Shown here piece after piece: positions 17,798-25,800 of a stretch of DNA of 35,455 nt. Within the stretch, counting starts at the first letter, position 1. Each line of letters opens with the position of its first letter. The stretch is from positions 1-35,455 of the forward strand of contig NZ_BCUS01000066.1 of NCBI RefSeq assembly GCF_001591345.1, given 5' to 3'. The translations under genes were made by a program, and so were the position numbers. The DNA comes from Variovorax boronicumulans NBRC 103145. GTDB lineage: Bacteria > Pseudomonadota > Gammaproteobacteria > Burkholderiales > Burkholderiaceae_C. The notes beneath the pieces are model-generated. The model ran no database searches and was not told the origin of the DNA. It saw only the letters and a program-made list of their open reading frames with translations.

Positions 17798-18118
17798 TCA
17801 GCCCTCGAACGCCAGGAACACCCGCCCGCCCTCGATCTTCACCGGGTAGGTGCGCAGGTCTTCGGTGAGCGGCGCGCACATGGCCTTGCCGCTGCGCACG
17901 TCGAAGCGGCCCTGGTGCAGCGGGCATTCGATCTCGTGGCCTTCCAGGAAACCGTCGCACAGCCGCGCATGGCCGTGCGTGCAGATGTTGTCGGTGGCGT
18001 GGATGCCGTCGTCGGTGCCGTACAGCGCGATGTCGCGCCCCTGCACCTCGATGCCGACCACGTCGTCGGCGGGAACGTCGTCGACCGCCGCGGCGTCGAC
18101 CCAGGTCATCGTGCTCAT
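17798..18118 (-). CDS. nagAb: Rieske ferredoxin, NagAb-like
   Basis: This 106-residue protein is a stand-alone Rieske [2Fe-2S] ferredoxin. The cluster ligands are C46 and H48 (CTHGH) and C65 and H68 (CPLH). The sequence DGFLEGHEIECPLHQGRFDVRSGKA closely follows ferredoxins of naphthalene/salicylate oxygenase systems such as NagAb. It would shuttle electrons from the reductase at 21242 to the oxygenase encoded at 19475-21213. It is cytosolic, with no signal peptide. It follows the Bug-type gene by 16 bases. In the Ralstonia U2 nag operon the ferredoxin follows the small oxygenase subunit directly; here two extra genes intervene. Confidence 0.88.
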   Translation of the reverse strand: MSTMTWVDAAAVDDVPADDVVGIEVQGRDIALYGTDDGIHATDNICTHGHARLCDGFLEGHEIECPLHQGRFDVRSGKAMCAPLTEDLRTYPVKIEGGRVFLAFEG

Positions 18119-18134
18119 CGTGTGCTCCCTTTTC

Positions 18135-19100
18135 TCAATCGGGCTTGAGGCCGGCGCGGTCGATCACCGGCTTCCAGCGGCGCAGTTCCTCGTCCATGAA
18201 CTTCGACAGGCCTTCGGGCGTGCTGCCCACGGGGTCGAAGTACGCGGTCTGCAGGCGCTTGACCGTCTCGGGGTCTTTCAGCGCCGCCGCGATCTCGCGG
18301 CTCATGCGCTGCACCACGTCGTTCGGCGTGCCCTTGGGCGCCATGTAGGCGAACCATGGCACGGCCTGGATGTCGGGCAAGCCCGATTCGCGCAGCGTGG
18401 GCAGCTCGGGCAGCAGCGCCGAGCGCTCGGCCGAGGTGACCGCCAGCGCCTTCAGGCGCCCGGCCTTGGCCTGCGGCATCACCGTGACCGGCGGCAGGCA
18501 GGCGTACTGCACGTCGCCCTGCACGATGGCCGTGACGGCCTGGCCCGACGAGGCGTACGGAATGTGCACCGCGAACGACTGCGTCTTGGCCTTGATGAGT
18601 TCCACGCCCAGGTGCGAGATCGAGCCGTTGCCGGTCGAGGCGAAGTTGAACTTGCCGGGGTTCTTCTTCATCGCCGCCAGCCAGCCCTTGACCGAATCGA
18701 CACCCATCGAGTTGGAGACCGCGCAGACGTTCGGCGTGGTCGCGGCCAGCGACACCGGCACGAGGTCCTTGAACGGGTCGTACGGCAGGTTCTTGTAGAG
18801 GATGGTGTTGTAGACCAGCGGCGCATTCACCGACAGCAGGAAGGTGTAGCCGTCGGGCTGCGCCTTCGAGACCGCGTCAGTGCCGCTGTTGCCGCCCGCA
18901 CCGGGCTTGTTCTCGACGATGAGCGGCTGGCCGATGCGCGCCGCGAGCTTGTCGTTGACGATGCGCGCGAGGATGTCGGGCGACGAGCCTGCCGCGAACG
19001 GCACCACGATGCGCACGGGGCGTTGCGGCCACTCCTGCGCGTGGGCAGCCGCGGCCAGGGCCACGGCGGTGAGTGCGACGAAGAGGCGTGCGCGCGTCAT
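18135..19100 (-). CDS. Bug-family (tripartite tricarboxylate transporter type) solute-binding protein
   Basis: This 321-residue periplasmic protein has a signal peptide ending AAAAHAQ, then the Bug-family opening WPQRPVRIVVPFAAGSSPDILAR. The PGAGGNSGTDAVSKAQPDGYT and FASTGNGSISHLGVELIK loops are the usual ligand-contact regions. Such proteins bind carboxylates or aromatic acids and normally deliver them to TctA/TctB membrane subunits, which are absent from this window. Betaproteobacteria carry many orphan Bug proteins. Its position inside an aromatic-hydroxylase operon suggests an aromatic acid ligand such as salicylate, but this is inference. Its start overlaps the chorismate-mutase-like stop by four bases. 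Confidence 0.9.
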   Translation of the reverse strand: MTRARLFVALTAVALAAAAHAQEWPQRPVRIVVPFAAGSSPDILARIVNDKLAARIGQPLIVENKPGAGGNSGTDAVSKAQPDGYTFLLSVNAPLVYNTILYKNLPYDPFKDLVPVSLAATTPNVCAVSNSMGVDSVKGWLAAMKKNPGKFNFASTGNGSISHLGVELIKAKTQSFAVHIPYASSGQAVTAIVQGDVQYACLPPVTVMPQAKAGRLKALAVTSAERSALLPELPTLRESGLPDIQAVPWFAYMAPKGTPNDVVQRMSREIAAALKDPETVKRLQTAYFDPVGSTPEGLSKFMDEELRRWKPVIDRAGLKPD

Positions 19101-19465
19101 GGCTGCACCTCCACGTCGACCATGCCCCGGTGGTCCTGCTGCTCGCGCGCGATGAAGCCCGCGATGAGCGCGCGGTAGGCGGCCTCGACCACCTCGGGGT
19201 AGGCGCCCTCCTTCTCGGCGAGCGCCTTCACCTTGTCGATCACTTCCTGCTGGCGCTGCGGCGCCGACACCTGGAAGGCGTCGCGCTTGAAGCGCGCGGC
19301 GTCCTTCACGTAGCGGCCACGCTCGGCCAGCAGCGCGACGATCTGGCGGTCGAGCCGGTCGATGTTCTCGCGCACTTCAGCGAGGTTGGCGCACAGCGGC
19401 ACGTAGGCCGGGTCGGTGAAGCGGCGCAACGGGGCACCGTGGGTCTCTGGTTCTTTTTCTGGCAT
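19097..19465 (-). CDS. AroQ/PchB-like chorismate mutase-fold protein
   Basis: This 122-residue all-helical protein has no signal peptide. Residues 28-64 (LAEVRENIDRLDRQIVALLAERGRYVKDAARFK) and 66-108 match the AroQ fold and look closest to PchB, the isochorismate pyruvate-lyase that makes salicylate. Arg32, Arg49 and Lys60 align with the PchB active-site Arg14, Arg31 and Lys42. The position of PchB Gln90 appears to be Glu107 or Gln108 depending on the gap. It lies between the small oxygenase subunit and the Bug protein, with an ATGA overlap to the latter. A chorismate/isochorismate enzyme inside a salicylate-hydroxylase operon is unexpected. It may produce salicylate, act as an ordinary chorismate mutase, or have lost catalysis. 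Confidence 0.85.
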   Translation of the reverse strand: MPEKEPETHGAPLRRFTDPAYVPLCANLAEVRENIDRLDRQIVALLAERGRYVKDAARFKRDAFQVSAPQRQQEVIDKVKALAEKEGAYPEVVEAAYRALIAGFIAREQQDHRGMVDVEVQP

Positions 19466-19474
19466 GGCTGCGTT

Positions 19475-19957
19475 TCAGATGGGATAGATGATGGAGTTCG
19501 GGATCATTTCGCTGTCGAACACGCACAGGCGCGACGCGAATTTCAGGCCTTCGGGCGTGGGCACGACCTTGTCGATGTAGCGCCCCACATTGAACACGGT
19601 CGACGGCCCGTCGAGCTTGGTGCGGAACACCGCGTAGTTGGCCTCGCTGTGGATGGCGCCGTCGTCGTCGACACGGTGCACCAGCGGCAGGCCCACGACG
19701 TGGCGCTGGTAGTACGGGTCGTGGAACAACGTCTCCTTGATGCCGTAGACGCGGTCTTCGAGCATGCCCCGGCTTTCGAAGGAGAGCGTGGCCAGCGGCA
19801 GGCCGCGCTCGTGGTTCTCGCGCGGCTGCAGGCGGTAGCTGCACTGCTCGGTGAAGAACGCAGGCCACAGGTCCCAGTCGCCCGAATCGACGGCGTGCGC
19901 GTACGCCGCATACAGGCGCGACAGGTCGAGGTAGGTGGACGTGTCGAGCGTGCTCAT
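19475..19957 (-). CDS. nagH: Ring-hydroxylating oxygenase small subunit, NagH-like
   Basis: The start at 19957 overlaps the large-subunit stop (ATGA) and gives 160 residues, the length of NagH. The NTF2-like fold of oxygenase beta subunits is recognisable from LSRLYAAYAHAVDSGDWDLWPAFFTEQCSYRL, followed by FNVGRYIDKVV and a hydrophobic end NSIIYPI. The subunit is structural and supports the alpha3beta3 assembly of the oxygenase. It is followed after 9 bases by the chorismate-mutase-like gene. Identification rests on resemblance to salicylate 5-hydroxylase small subunits and on the adjacent alpha subunit. Confidence 0.9.
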   Translation of the reverse strand: MSTLDTSTYLDLSRLYAAYAHAVDSGDWDLWPAFFTEQCSYRLQPRENHERGLPLATLSFESRGMLEDRVYGIKETLFHDPYYQRHVVGLPLVHRVDDDGAIHSEANYAVFRTKLDGPSTVFNVGRYIDKVVPTPEGLKFASRLCVFDSEMIPNSIIYPI

Positions 19958-21213
19958 GCGGCCTCCATCACTTCGCGCCAGTAGCGGTACATGCCGCGGA
20001 TCAGCGTCTCGGTCACCATGTGGTCGGTGTTCTCCACCTCGCGCCCGCCCAGTTCGGCCAGCGTGCGGTGGTAGGGCTTCTGCTCGAAGCCTTCCTGCGA
20101 GAACTCGATCACCTCGCCGTCGTCGGCCGACACGAAGCCGGCCGGCCCGAACAGGTTGGCCTGGCGCAGGCGGCGCTGCGTCATCTCGGGCGTGTCGTCC
20201 TCGAAGCCGAAATGCGTCCACACGAAATCGAAGGCGTCGTGGCCCACGGGCTGGATGTGGCGCGTCGACACGCTGTTGACCTGCTGCTGCAGGATGAGGC
20301 TGGGGAACAGCGTCATCATCACCGCCGTCGGCCCGCCCCACCAGGGCTCGGGCACGATGTCCAGAAAGCGCGGGTCCTTGAGCTGCATGCTTTCCTTGAA
20401 GCTCGACACCTGCGTCACCTGCGCGGCCTTGCCGGCGCTGCCGCGCGTGGAGATCATCGCGGCGTGGCGGCCGTGCGCGTCCATCTTCAGCTCCGACTTG
20501 TTGTCGGCGCGCCAGAGCCCGAAGGTCACGAACCAGGTGTGCAGCAGGCCCGGGTGGTACGGGTCCTTGATGTTTTCCTGCATGAGCTTCCAGTTGCCCG
20601 GAATGCGCTGGCGGCTGTAGCCCAGGATGGTGAGCTTGCGGCCGTCGAACAGGCGGTCGAAGTAATGGAGGATGTCGGGGCCGAGGAAATCTTCGAACGA
20701 TTCGATGTCGTGGTCGAACGACGCGAACACCACGCCGCCGCGCGACGCGACCTTGAGCTTGTTCAGGCCGTGGTCTTCGGTCTTGAAGTCGGCCGGCATG
20801 CCGCCGTGCACCTTGCCGTCCTGCTTCACGCCACGACGGAACGGCACGCCCTGCAGGTCACCCTTCAGCGTGTAGTTCCACTGGTGATACGGGCAGACGA
20901 ACTCTTTCTTGTTGCCGTGGCGCTCGCGGCAGAACTGCATGCCGCGGTGGGCGCAGACGTTCTCGAACACATGGATGGCGCCTTCTTCGTCGCGCGACAG
21001 GATGACCGAGCGCTCGCCGATGGCGGTGCGCTTGAAATCGCCCGGGTTCGGAATCTCGGCTTCGAGGCCGACGTAGCACCAGTGCTTGTCGTAGAAGAAG
21101 CGCTGCAGTTCCTTCTTGTGCAGCGCCTCGTCGGTGTAGGCCATGAAGGGAATGCGGCTGGTCTTCTCGCTCTCCCAGCGCAGTTCGATGGGGAAGACGG
21201 CTGGCGTGGTCAT
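19954..21213 (-). CDS. nagG: Ring-hydroxylating oxygenase large subunit, salicylate 5-hydroxylase (NagG)-like
   Basis: The start at 21213 is supported by AAGGAGA just upstream and gives 419 residues. The Rieske centre is C87, H89, C107 and H110 (CAHRG and CPYHQW). The mononuclear iron site is H220 and H225 in DPYHPGLLH with the bridging Asp217, and the acidic ligand is probably in SADDGE (364-365). Segments such as HWCYVGLEAEIPNPGDFKR and QQVNSVSTRHIQP match my memory of NagG of Ralstonia U2, which hydroxylates salicylate to gentisate. The reductase, small subunit, ferredoxin and a NahR-like regulator are all nearby. Substituted salicylates or anthranilate are alternative substrates. No gentisate pathway genes are in the window. 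Confidence 0.9.
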   Translation of the reverse strand: MTTPAVFPIELRWESEKTSRIPFMAYTDEALHKKELQRFFYDKHWCYVGLEAEIPNPGDFKRTAIGERSVILSRDEEGAIHVFENVCAHRGMQFCRERHGNKKEFVCPYHQWNYTLKGDLQGVPFRRGVKQDGKVHGGMPADFKTEDHGLNKLKVASRGGVVFASFDHDIESFEDFLGPDILHYFDRLFDGRKLTILGYSRQRIPGNWKLMQENIKDPYHPGLLHTWFVTFGLWRADNKSELKMDAHGRHAAMISTRGSAGKAAQVTQVSSFKESMQLKDPRFLDIVPEPWWGGPTAVMMTLFPSLILQQQVNSVSTRHIQPVGHDAFDFVWTHFGFEDDTPEMTQRRLRQANLFGPAGFVSADDGEVIEFSQEGFEQKPYHRTLAELGGREVENTDHMVTETLIRGMYRYWREVMEAA

Positions 21214-21241
21214 CGGGTCTCCTTTTCTCTTGTTCGGTTCT

Positions 21242-22231
21242 TCAAGTGCCTTGCAGGTAGAAGGCGTCGGCATGCGTCTGCTCGGGCGCCAGGCCGTGCG
21301 CCTGCACCAGCCGGCTCGCGGCCTCCACCATCGGCGGCGAGCCGCACAGGTAGGCACGCCAGCCGTCGAGCCCCGCGGGCAGGTCGGCGCGGATCGCGTC
21401 GGTGATGAGCCCCAGCCGCCGGCCGTCGCGCGCGGGGCCGGCGACCACCACGACGTGCACCTGCAGGCCGGGGTGCTGGGCCTGCAATTCACGCAACTCC
21501 GGCAGGCCGTACACGTCAGCATCGGAACGCACGCCGAGGTAGAGATGGATAGGCTGCACGAGCCCCGCCGCGACCGCGCCGCGCACGATCGACAGGATGG
21601 GTGCGAGCCCCGTGCCGCCCGCCGCGCAGAGCATGGGACCGCGGTGCTTGGTACGCAGGTAGGCGGTGCCCAGCGGCCCGCTCACGCGCACGGTGTCGCC
21701 CACGCGCAGCTGTTCGAAGATGTGGGCCGTGACGCGGCCGCCCGGCACGCGGCGCACATGGAATTCGAGCTCCGCGTCGCGGCTCAGCCCGGCCATCGAG
21801 TACGGCCGCGCCAGCTCGGGGCCGAACTGCAGCTGCGCGTACTGCCCCGGCGAGAACTCCAGCGGCTTGTTGGGCTTGAGGCGCAGGCGGCGGATGTCGT
21901 GCGTGAGCACATCGATGCCCGTGACCGTGGCCTTGAGCACGCGCGCCGGGTGCACCACCACCTCGTCGGGCTCGGGAATCTCGATGGTGCAGCTTTCGGT
22001 CAGCGTGCTCTGGCAGGCCAGCACGTAGCGCTCGCCCTGCCCGTCGGGCCGGATCGCGTCCTGGCCGCCGTCGAGCAGCTGGCCCGACACCACCTTGCAG
22101 CGGCAGGTGCCGCAGCGCCCCGACATGCAGCTGTACGACACCGGCACCTGGTGCTCGCGCAGCACCTCGAGCAGGTTCGCGCCGGGGCGGACCTCGAGGG
22201 TGCGGGCAAGGGGGTGAATGTGCAGGTCCAT
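21242..22231 (-). CDS. nagAa: Ferredoxin-NAD(P)H reductase of the oxygenase, NagAa-like
   Basis: I choose ATG 22231 (MDLHIHPL), which gives 329 residues, the NagAa length; an upstream ATG at 22285 would add an unlikely Pro-rich leader. The N-terminal plant-type [2Fe-2S] domain has C35, C40, C43 and C73. The FAD domain has RPYSMAG (about residues 143-149), and the NAD domain has CAAGGTGLAPILS (about 203-215) and a terminal HADAFY. It passes electrons from NADH to the Rieske ferredoxin at 17798. It is the first gene of the operon and is divergent from the LysR regulator; the 133-base gap holds the control region. Confidence 0.9.
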   Translation of the reverse strand: MDLHIHPLARTLEVRPGANLLEVLREHQVPVSYSCMSGRCGTCRCKVVSGQLLDGGQDAIRPDGQGERYVLACQSTLTESCTIEIPEPDEVVVHPARVLKATVTGIDVLTHDIRRLRLKPNKPLEFSPGQYAQLQFGPELARPYSMAGLSRDAELEFHVRRVPGGRVTAHIFEQLRVGDTVRVSGPLGTAYLRTKHRGPMLCAAGGTGLAPILSIVRGAVAAGLVQPIHLYLGVRSDADVYGLPELRELQAQHPGLQVHVVVVAGPARDGRRLGLITDAIRADLPAGLDGWRAYLCGSPPMVEAASRLVQAHGLAPEQTHADAFYLQGT

Positions 22232-22305
22232 CGTCGGGCTCTCTTTTTCTGGCGCCGGCGGCAGGGCCGGCTTGTCTCTGGGCACGGATGATGCGCGGCC
22301 TCTTC

Positions 22306-22333
22306 CGATTGACCAATAGAATCTGGTGAATCG
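22306..22333. promoter_or_regulatory. LysR-type operator between the oxygenase operon and its regulator
   Basis: CGATTGACCA (22306-22315) and TGGTGAATCG (22324-22333) form ten-base arms with one mismatch around an eight-base spacer. A second inverted repeat, GGTGA (22325-22329) and TCACC (22340-22344), overlaps its right half. The size and position between divergent promoters fit a binding site for the adjacent LysR protein. Confidence 0.55.
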
Positions 22334-22364
22334 GCTGTATCACCGGCATGAATAAAGGTGCACC

Positions 22365-23285
22365 ATGCAACTCAAGGACATCGACCTCAACCTGCTGCTG
22401 GTGTTCGACCGCATGCTGGCCGAGAAGCGCGTGTCGGCCGTGGCCGAGTCGCTGGGCCTGTCGCAGCCCGCCATCAGCAACGCACTGGCGCGCCTGCGCA
22501 AGCTGCTGGGCGATGAGCTTTTTCTGCGCACCGCGCGCGGCATGGAGCCCACGCCCTTCGCGCTGCAGCTGGCCGAACCGGTGGCCTACGCCATGGGCGC
22601 GCTGCACACGGCACTCAACCAGCAGGTGGTGTTCGACCCCGCCACGAGCACGCGCAGCTTCACGCTCGCCATGACCGACATCGGCGAGATCTACTTCACG
22701 CCGCGCCTCATGGAAACGCTCTCGGCCGCCGCGCCGGGCGTGACCATCAGCACGCTGCGCAACAACACCGCGACCCACCTGCGCGACGACCTGGAGGCAG
22801 GCCATGTCGACATCGCCATCGGCCTGCTGCCGCAGCTCAAGTCGGGCGTGTTCCAGCGTCGGCTGTTCCTGCAGCGTTATGTGTGCCTGTTCGCGGGCAC
22901 GCACCCGCTGGCGCGCAAGCGCAGCGTGTCATTGAAGGACTTCAGCGCGGCCGACCACGTGCAGGTGCAGGCCGCCGGCACGGGCCACGGCAAGGCCGAC
23001 GACGTGATGGCGGCGCAGGGCATCCAGCGCCGCATCCGGCTCAAGGTGCCGCACTTCGTGGCCATCGGCCACATCCTGCAGTCGAGCGAAATGATCGCGA
23101 CCGTGCCCGAGCGGCTGGCGCGCAGCATCGCCGAGCCCTTCGGCCTGGTGTGGCGACCGCACCCGGTGGCGCTGCCGCAGATCGCGATCAACCTGTTCTG
23201 GCACGCGAAGGTGCACCGCGACCCGGGCAACCAGTGGCTGCGCGGGCTGCTGTTCGATACCTTTGCGGATCAGGACGGCGCCTAG
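22365..23285 (+). CDS. LysR-family regulator, NahR/NagR-like
   Basis: The 306-residue protein has an N-terminal winged helix (about residues 6-65, with SVSAVAESLGLSQPAISNALARLRKLLGD) and a LysR effector domain. Stretches such as FTLAMTDIGEIYFTPRLM, AAGTGHGKADDVM and VPHFVAIGHILQSSEMIATVPERLA follow the NahR/NagR subgroup, which responds to salicylate. An AAAGG ribosome site lies at about 22354. It is divergent from the oxygenase operon with a shared palindrome between, so salicylate-dependent activation of 17798-22231 is the natural reading. The stop overlaps that of the convergent RNA-ligase-like gene in a shared CTAG. Effector identity is inferred from the family. Confidence 0.9.
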   Translation: MQLKDIDLNLLLVFDRMLAEKRVSAVAESLGLSQPAISNALARLRKLLGDELFLRTARGMEPTPFALQLAEPVAYAMGALHTALNQQVVFDPATSTRSFTLAMTDIGEIYFTPRLMETLSAAAPGVTISTLRNNTATHLRDDLEAGHVDIAIGLLPQLKSGVFQRRLFLQRYVCLFAGTHPLARKRSVSLKDFSAADHVQVQAAGTGHGKADDVMAAQGIQRRIRLKVPHFVAIGHILQSSEMIATVPERLARSIAEPFGLVWRPHPVALPQIAINLFWHAKVHRDPGNQWLRGLLFDTFADQDGA

Positions 23286-23926
23286 GCGATCACCTCGGCG
23301 GGCCAGCGGCCCAGCACCTCGTGCACGCCCTCGCCCACGTGGCTGTCGATGAGCACCAGCGAATGGGCGGTCCACGGGGTGGGCGCTTCGAGCGCGTGCT
23401 TTTCGAGCTTGCGCCGCGCATAGGCGACGGTCATGTGCGGCGTGAACGCGCGCGAGGGCTTCAGGCCGACATCGGCCAGCGCCTCGCCCAGGCGCTGCCT
23501 GAACGCGCACAACGCCGCGACGTTGGCCTCGTCGTCGGCGCACAGCACCAGCGCGCCCTTGGCGTAGCTCATGGACTTTTCGAAAACGACATCGAGCGCC
23601 GGCACAGACACCGCGGCGGCCGCGGTCGATGCCTGGGCCACCTTGTCGGCCGGCACCTGGTCGTGGTTGCCGAGGTCGAACAGCGTAACGTGCAGGCGCT
23701 GCGCCTCGACCACCGTGCCCTTCAGGGCGTGTTGGGAGTTCATGCGCGCGCCGAGCGCGGCGATGGTTTCGGCGTCTTGCGGGGTGGGAAGCAGTGCGAA
23801 GAAAAGCGAGTGCGGCAGCGGCGCCTTGCGAGGGGCCTGGGTGCCGCGAGGCCGCGGCAGGGGCCGCGGCGGGGGATCGATTCCGGGAAGAAGAAGCTGG
23901 GCTGACATGTGTCGATCATCGCCCAT
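23282..23926 (-). CDS. 2'-5' RNA ligase / RNA 2',3'-cyclic phosphodiesterase-like protein
   Basis: The protein carries the two HxTx motifs of the 2H phosphoesterase superfamily, HVTLFDL (about residue 79) and HMTVAYA (about residue 163), which form the active site in ThpR-type enzymes. The start at 23926 gives 214 residues and has AAGGG eight bases upstream; ATG 23908 (MSAQLLLPG) is an alternative. The first 40 residues are Pro/Arg-rich and likely disordered. ThpR acts on 2',3'-cyclic phosphate RNA ends, but the cellular role is poorly defined. No functional tie to its neighbours is visible. Confidence 0.85.
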   Translation of the reverse strand: MGDDRHMSAQLLLPGIDPPPRPLPRPRGTQAPRKAPLPHSLFFALLPTPQDAETIAALGARMNSQHALKGTVVEAQRLHVTLFDLGNHDQVPADKVAQASTAAAAVSVPALDVVFEKSMSYAKGALVLCADDEANVAALCAFRQRLGEALADVGLKPSRAFTPHMTVAYARRKLEKHALEAPTPWTAHSLVLIDSHVGEGVHEVLGRWPAEVIA

Positions 23927-24078
23927 GGCAAGGGCCCTTCATGAGGCCTTCAGCAAACGCGAAGCTCGTCTTCAGATTGGTTTTTGAGAATCGTCGGACG
24001 GTGGCGGCAAGGCGAACAACGACACGCCGCCCATCCACGCATTCATTCAATCGATCAATCAACCAACAGGATTTCATC

Positions 24079-24693
24079 TTGACGAAAACGCAAGCCCGCC
24101 TCGCACTCGCAGCCCTCTGGCTCGGCACCGCCTCCGTCGGCGCCTTCGCCGCCGGTCTCGACAAGGACACCGGGCTGTATGTCGGCGGCGCCATCGGCCG
24201 CTCCAGCTACAGCCTGTCGTCCTCGAAAAACGCCCCCGTGCCCGTGCCATGGGGCGGCAAGAAGGCCGACAAGAGCGGCACGTCCTACAAGCTGTATGGC
24301 GGCTACCGCCTGACCGAGCACTTCGGCGTGGAAGCCGGCTACGCCCGCCTCGGCAGCGTGAGCCAATGGAGCTCGGCCTACGGCGGCTCCCGGCTGCAGA
24401 CCGGCACCGGCCAGGTCTTCTACGCCGCCGCCACCGCCCGCATGCCGCTGGGCGACGCCTTCGCCCTCAACGGCCGCCTGGGCGTGGCACGCGGACGCAT
24501 CTCCGGCGACAACAAGTGGGCCCCGGCCAACCAGCGCATTTCGGGCAGCGGCACGGGCCTGATGGTCGGTGTCGGCGCCGAGTACCGCATGACGCAGAAC
24601 CTCGCGATCACCGCCGACTACGACTACTTCGGCAAGCTGTCGAAGCAGGCCAAGGGCGGGATGTTCACGGTGGGCTTGAAGGCGAACTTCTAA
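24079..24693 (+). CDS. Outer-membrane beta-barrel protein (OmpA-like/OmpW-size)
   Basis: I place the start at TTG 24079 with CAGGA at 24067-24071; the frame is open further upstream but lacks a convincing signal there. The 204-residue product begins with a signal peptide ending GAFA. It continues with alternating strands (TGLYVGGAIGRSSYSL, YKLYGGYRLTEHFGVEAGYARLG, LAITADYDYFGKL) and ends in phenylalanine (GLKANF), the classic C-terminal residue of outer-membrane proteins. The layout is that of an eight-stranded OmpA-type barrel. Its function cannot be specified. Its stop overlaps the convergent ArgE-like stop by three bases. Confidence 0.83.
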   Translation: MTKTQARLALAALWLGTASVGAFAAGLDKDTGLYVGGAIGRSSYSLSSSKNAPVPVPWGGKKADKSGTSYKLYGGYRLTEHFGVEAGYARLGSVSQWSSAYGGSRLQTGTGQVFYAAATARMPLGDAFALNGRLGVARGRISGDNKWAPANQRISGSGTGLMVGVGAEYRMTQNLAITADYDYFGKLSKQAKGGMFTVGLKANF

Positions 24694-25796
24694 GCGGTCG
24701 CCGCCCAGGCGCCGACGCCGGCCAGGAAACGGTCGGCGGCGCGCAGTTCGCTGGCGGCAATCCACTCGTTGGGCTGGTGGGCCTGCGCGATCGCGCCGGG
24801 CCCGCACACCAGCGACGGAATGCCGGCCTGCTGGAAAAACCCGGCCTCGGTGCCGAACGGGATCTCACCCGGAGGCCACAGTGCGCCCCAGCGCCTGGCG
24901 GTCTCCGCGGCAGCGCCCTCACCTTCCTGCGCGCAGAGCGCCGGCACGCCGGCCAGCTGCGTCATCTCGACGGCCACCTCGGACGAAACGCCCGCGAGCA
25001 GCCGCGCCAACTCCCCCTTCACCATTGCCGTACTGGCCGCATCCGTCGGCCGGAACTCCCACGTCACTTCGCAGCAGCCGGGGACGATGTTGATCGCCGT
25101 TCCGCCATGGATGCAGCCGACGTTGAATGTCGTGCGGTTGCCTTGCGCGCGCAGCGTGTGCCCGAAGTGCGCAAGCTGCGCGATCAGCTGCGCGGCCGGC
25201 TCGATCGCGCTCACGCCCAGGGCCGGGTCGCCCGAATGGACCGGCCGCCCGCTGAAGGTGATGCGGTGGCCGAAGAAGCCGCGATGGGCCAGCCCCACGC
25301 GCATCTCTGTCGGCTCGCCGATGACGGCCAGCGTCGGTGTCGGCATATCGGCGCGCATCGCGGCGATGAGGCGTGGAACGCCGAAGCACCCGACTTCCTC
25401 GTCATAGGACAGCGCGAGGTGGATCGGACGGCGCAGTTCAAGGCTGCGCCATGAAGGCACCGCTGCGAGGCACGCTGCGATGAAGCCCTTCATGTCAGCC
25501 GCGCCACGGCCATGCCACCGGCCCTCGCGCTCAACGAGCTTGAAGGGGTCCGAGTCCCAGGCCTGCCCGTCGACCGGCACCACGTCGGTGTGGCCGGACA
25601 GCACGATGCCGCCCGCCACGTCGGGGCCGAGGGTCGCCAGCAGGTTGGCCTTCTGGCCGTCGTCGCTGGGGATCAGTCGCGCCTCGACGCCGTGCGCCGC
25701 CAGGTAATCGGCCACCCAGTGGATGAGGCCGAGGTTGGAGCGGTGCGAGGTCGTGTCGAATCCGACCAGGGTGCGCAGCAATTCGACGGTGTTCAT
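24690..25796 (-). CDS. argE: M20-family deacylase, ArgE (acetylornithine deacetylase)-like
   Basis: This 368-residue dinuclear metal peptidase-fold enzyme has H69 and D71 (SGHTDVVP), D101 (GRGAADMKG), the catalytic Glu133 with Glu134 (YDEEVG), IGEPTE and the last metal His in AQAHQPNEW. The order and spacing fit ArgE, which removes acetyl from N-acetylornithine. It sits four bases after an EamA transporter and shares a unit with an alanyl-tRNA editing protein rather than with arginine genes. Most betaproteobacteria recycle acetyl groups by ArgJ, so this copy may act on another N-acyl amino acid. The ArgE family call is firm; the substrate is not. Confidence 0.85.
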   Translation of the reverse strand: MNTVELLRTLVGFDTTSHRSNLGLIHWVADYLAAHGVEARLIPSDDGQKANLLATLGPDVAGGIVLSGHTDVVPVDGQAWDSDPFKLVEREGRWHGRGAADMKGFIAACLAAVPSWRSLELRRPIHLALSYDEEVGCFGVPRLIAAMRADMPTPTLAVIGEPTEMRVGLAHRGFFGHRITFSGRPVHSGDPALGVSAIEPAAQLIAQLAHFGHTLRAQGNRTTFNVGCIHGGTAINIVPGCCEVTWEFRPTDAASTAMVKGELARLLAGVSSEVAVEMTQLAGVPALCAQEGEGAAAETARRWGALWPPGEIPFGTEAGFFQQAGIPSLVCGPGAIAQAHQPNEWIAASELRAADRFLAGVGAWAATA

Positions 25797-25800
25797 CGGC

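Noticed and set aside
20020..21405. 461-codon plus-strand frame opposite nagG
   Set aside because: It is the antisense image of a well-conserved oxygenase gene with no domain of its own.
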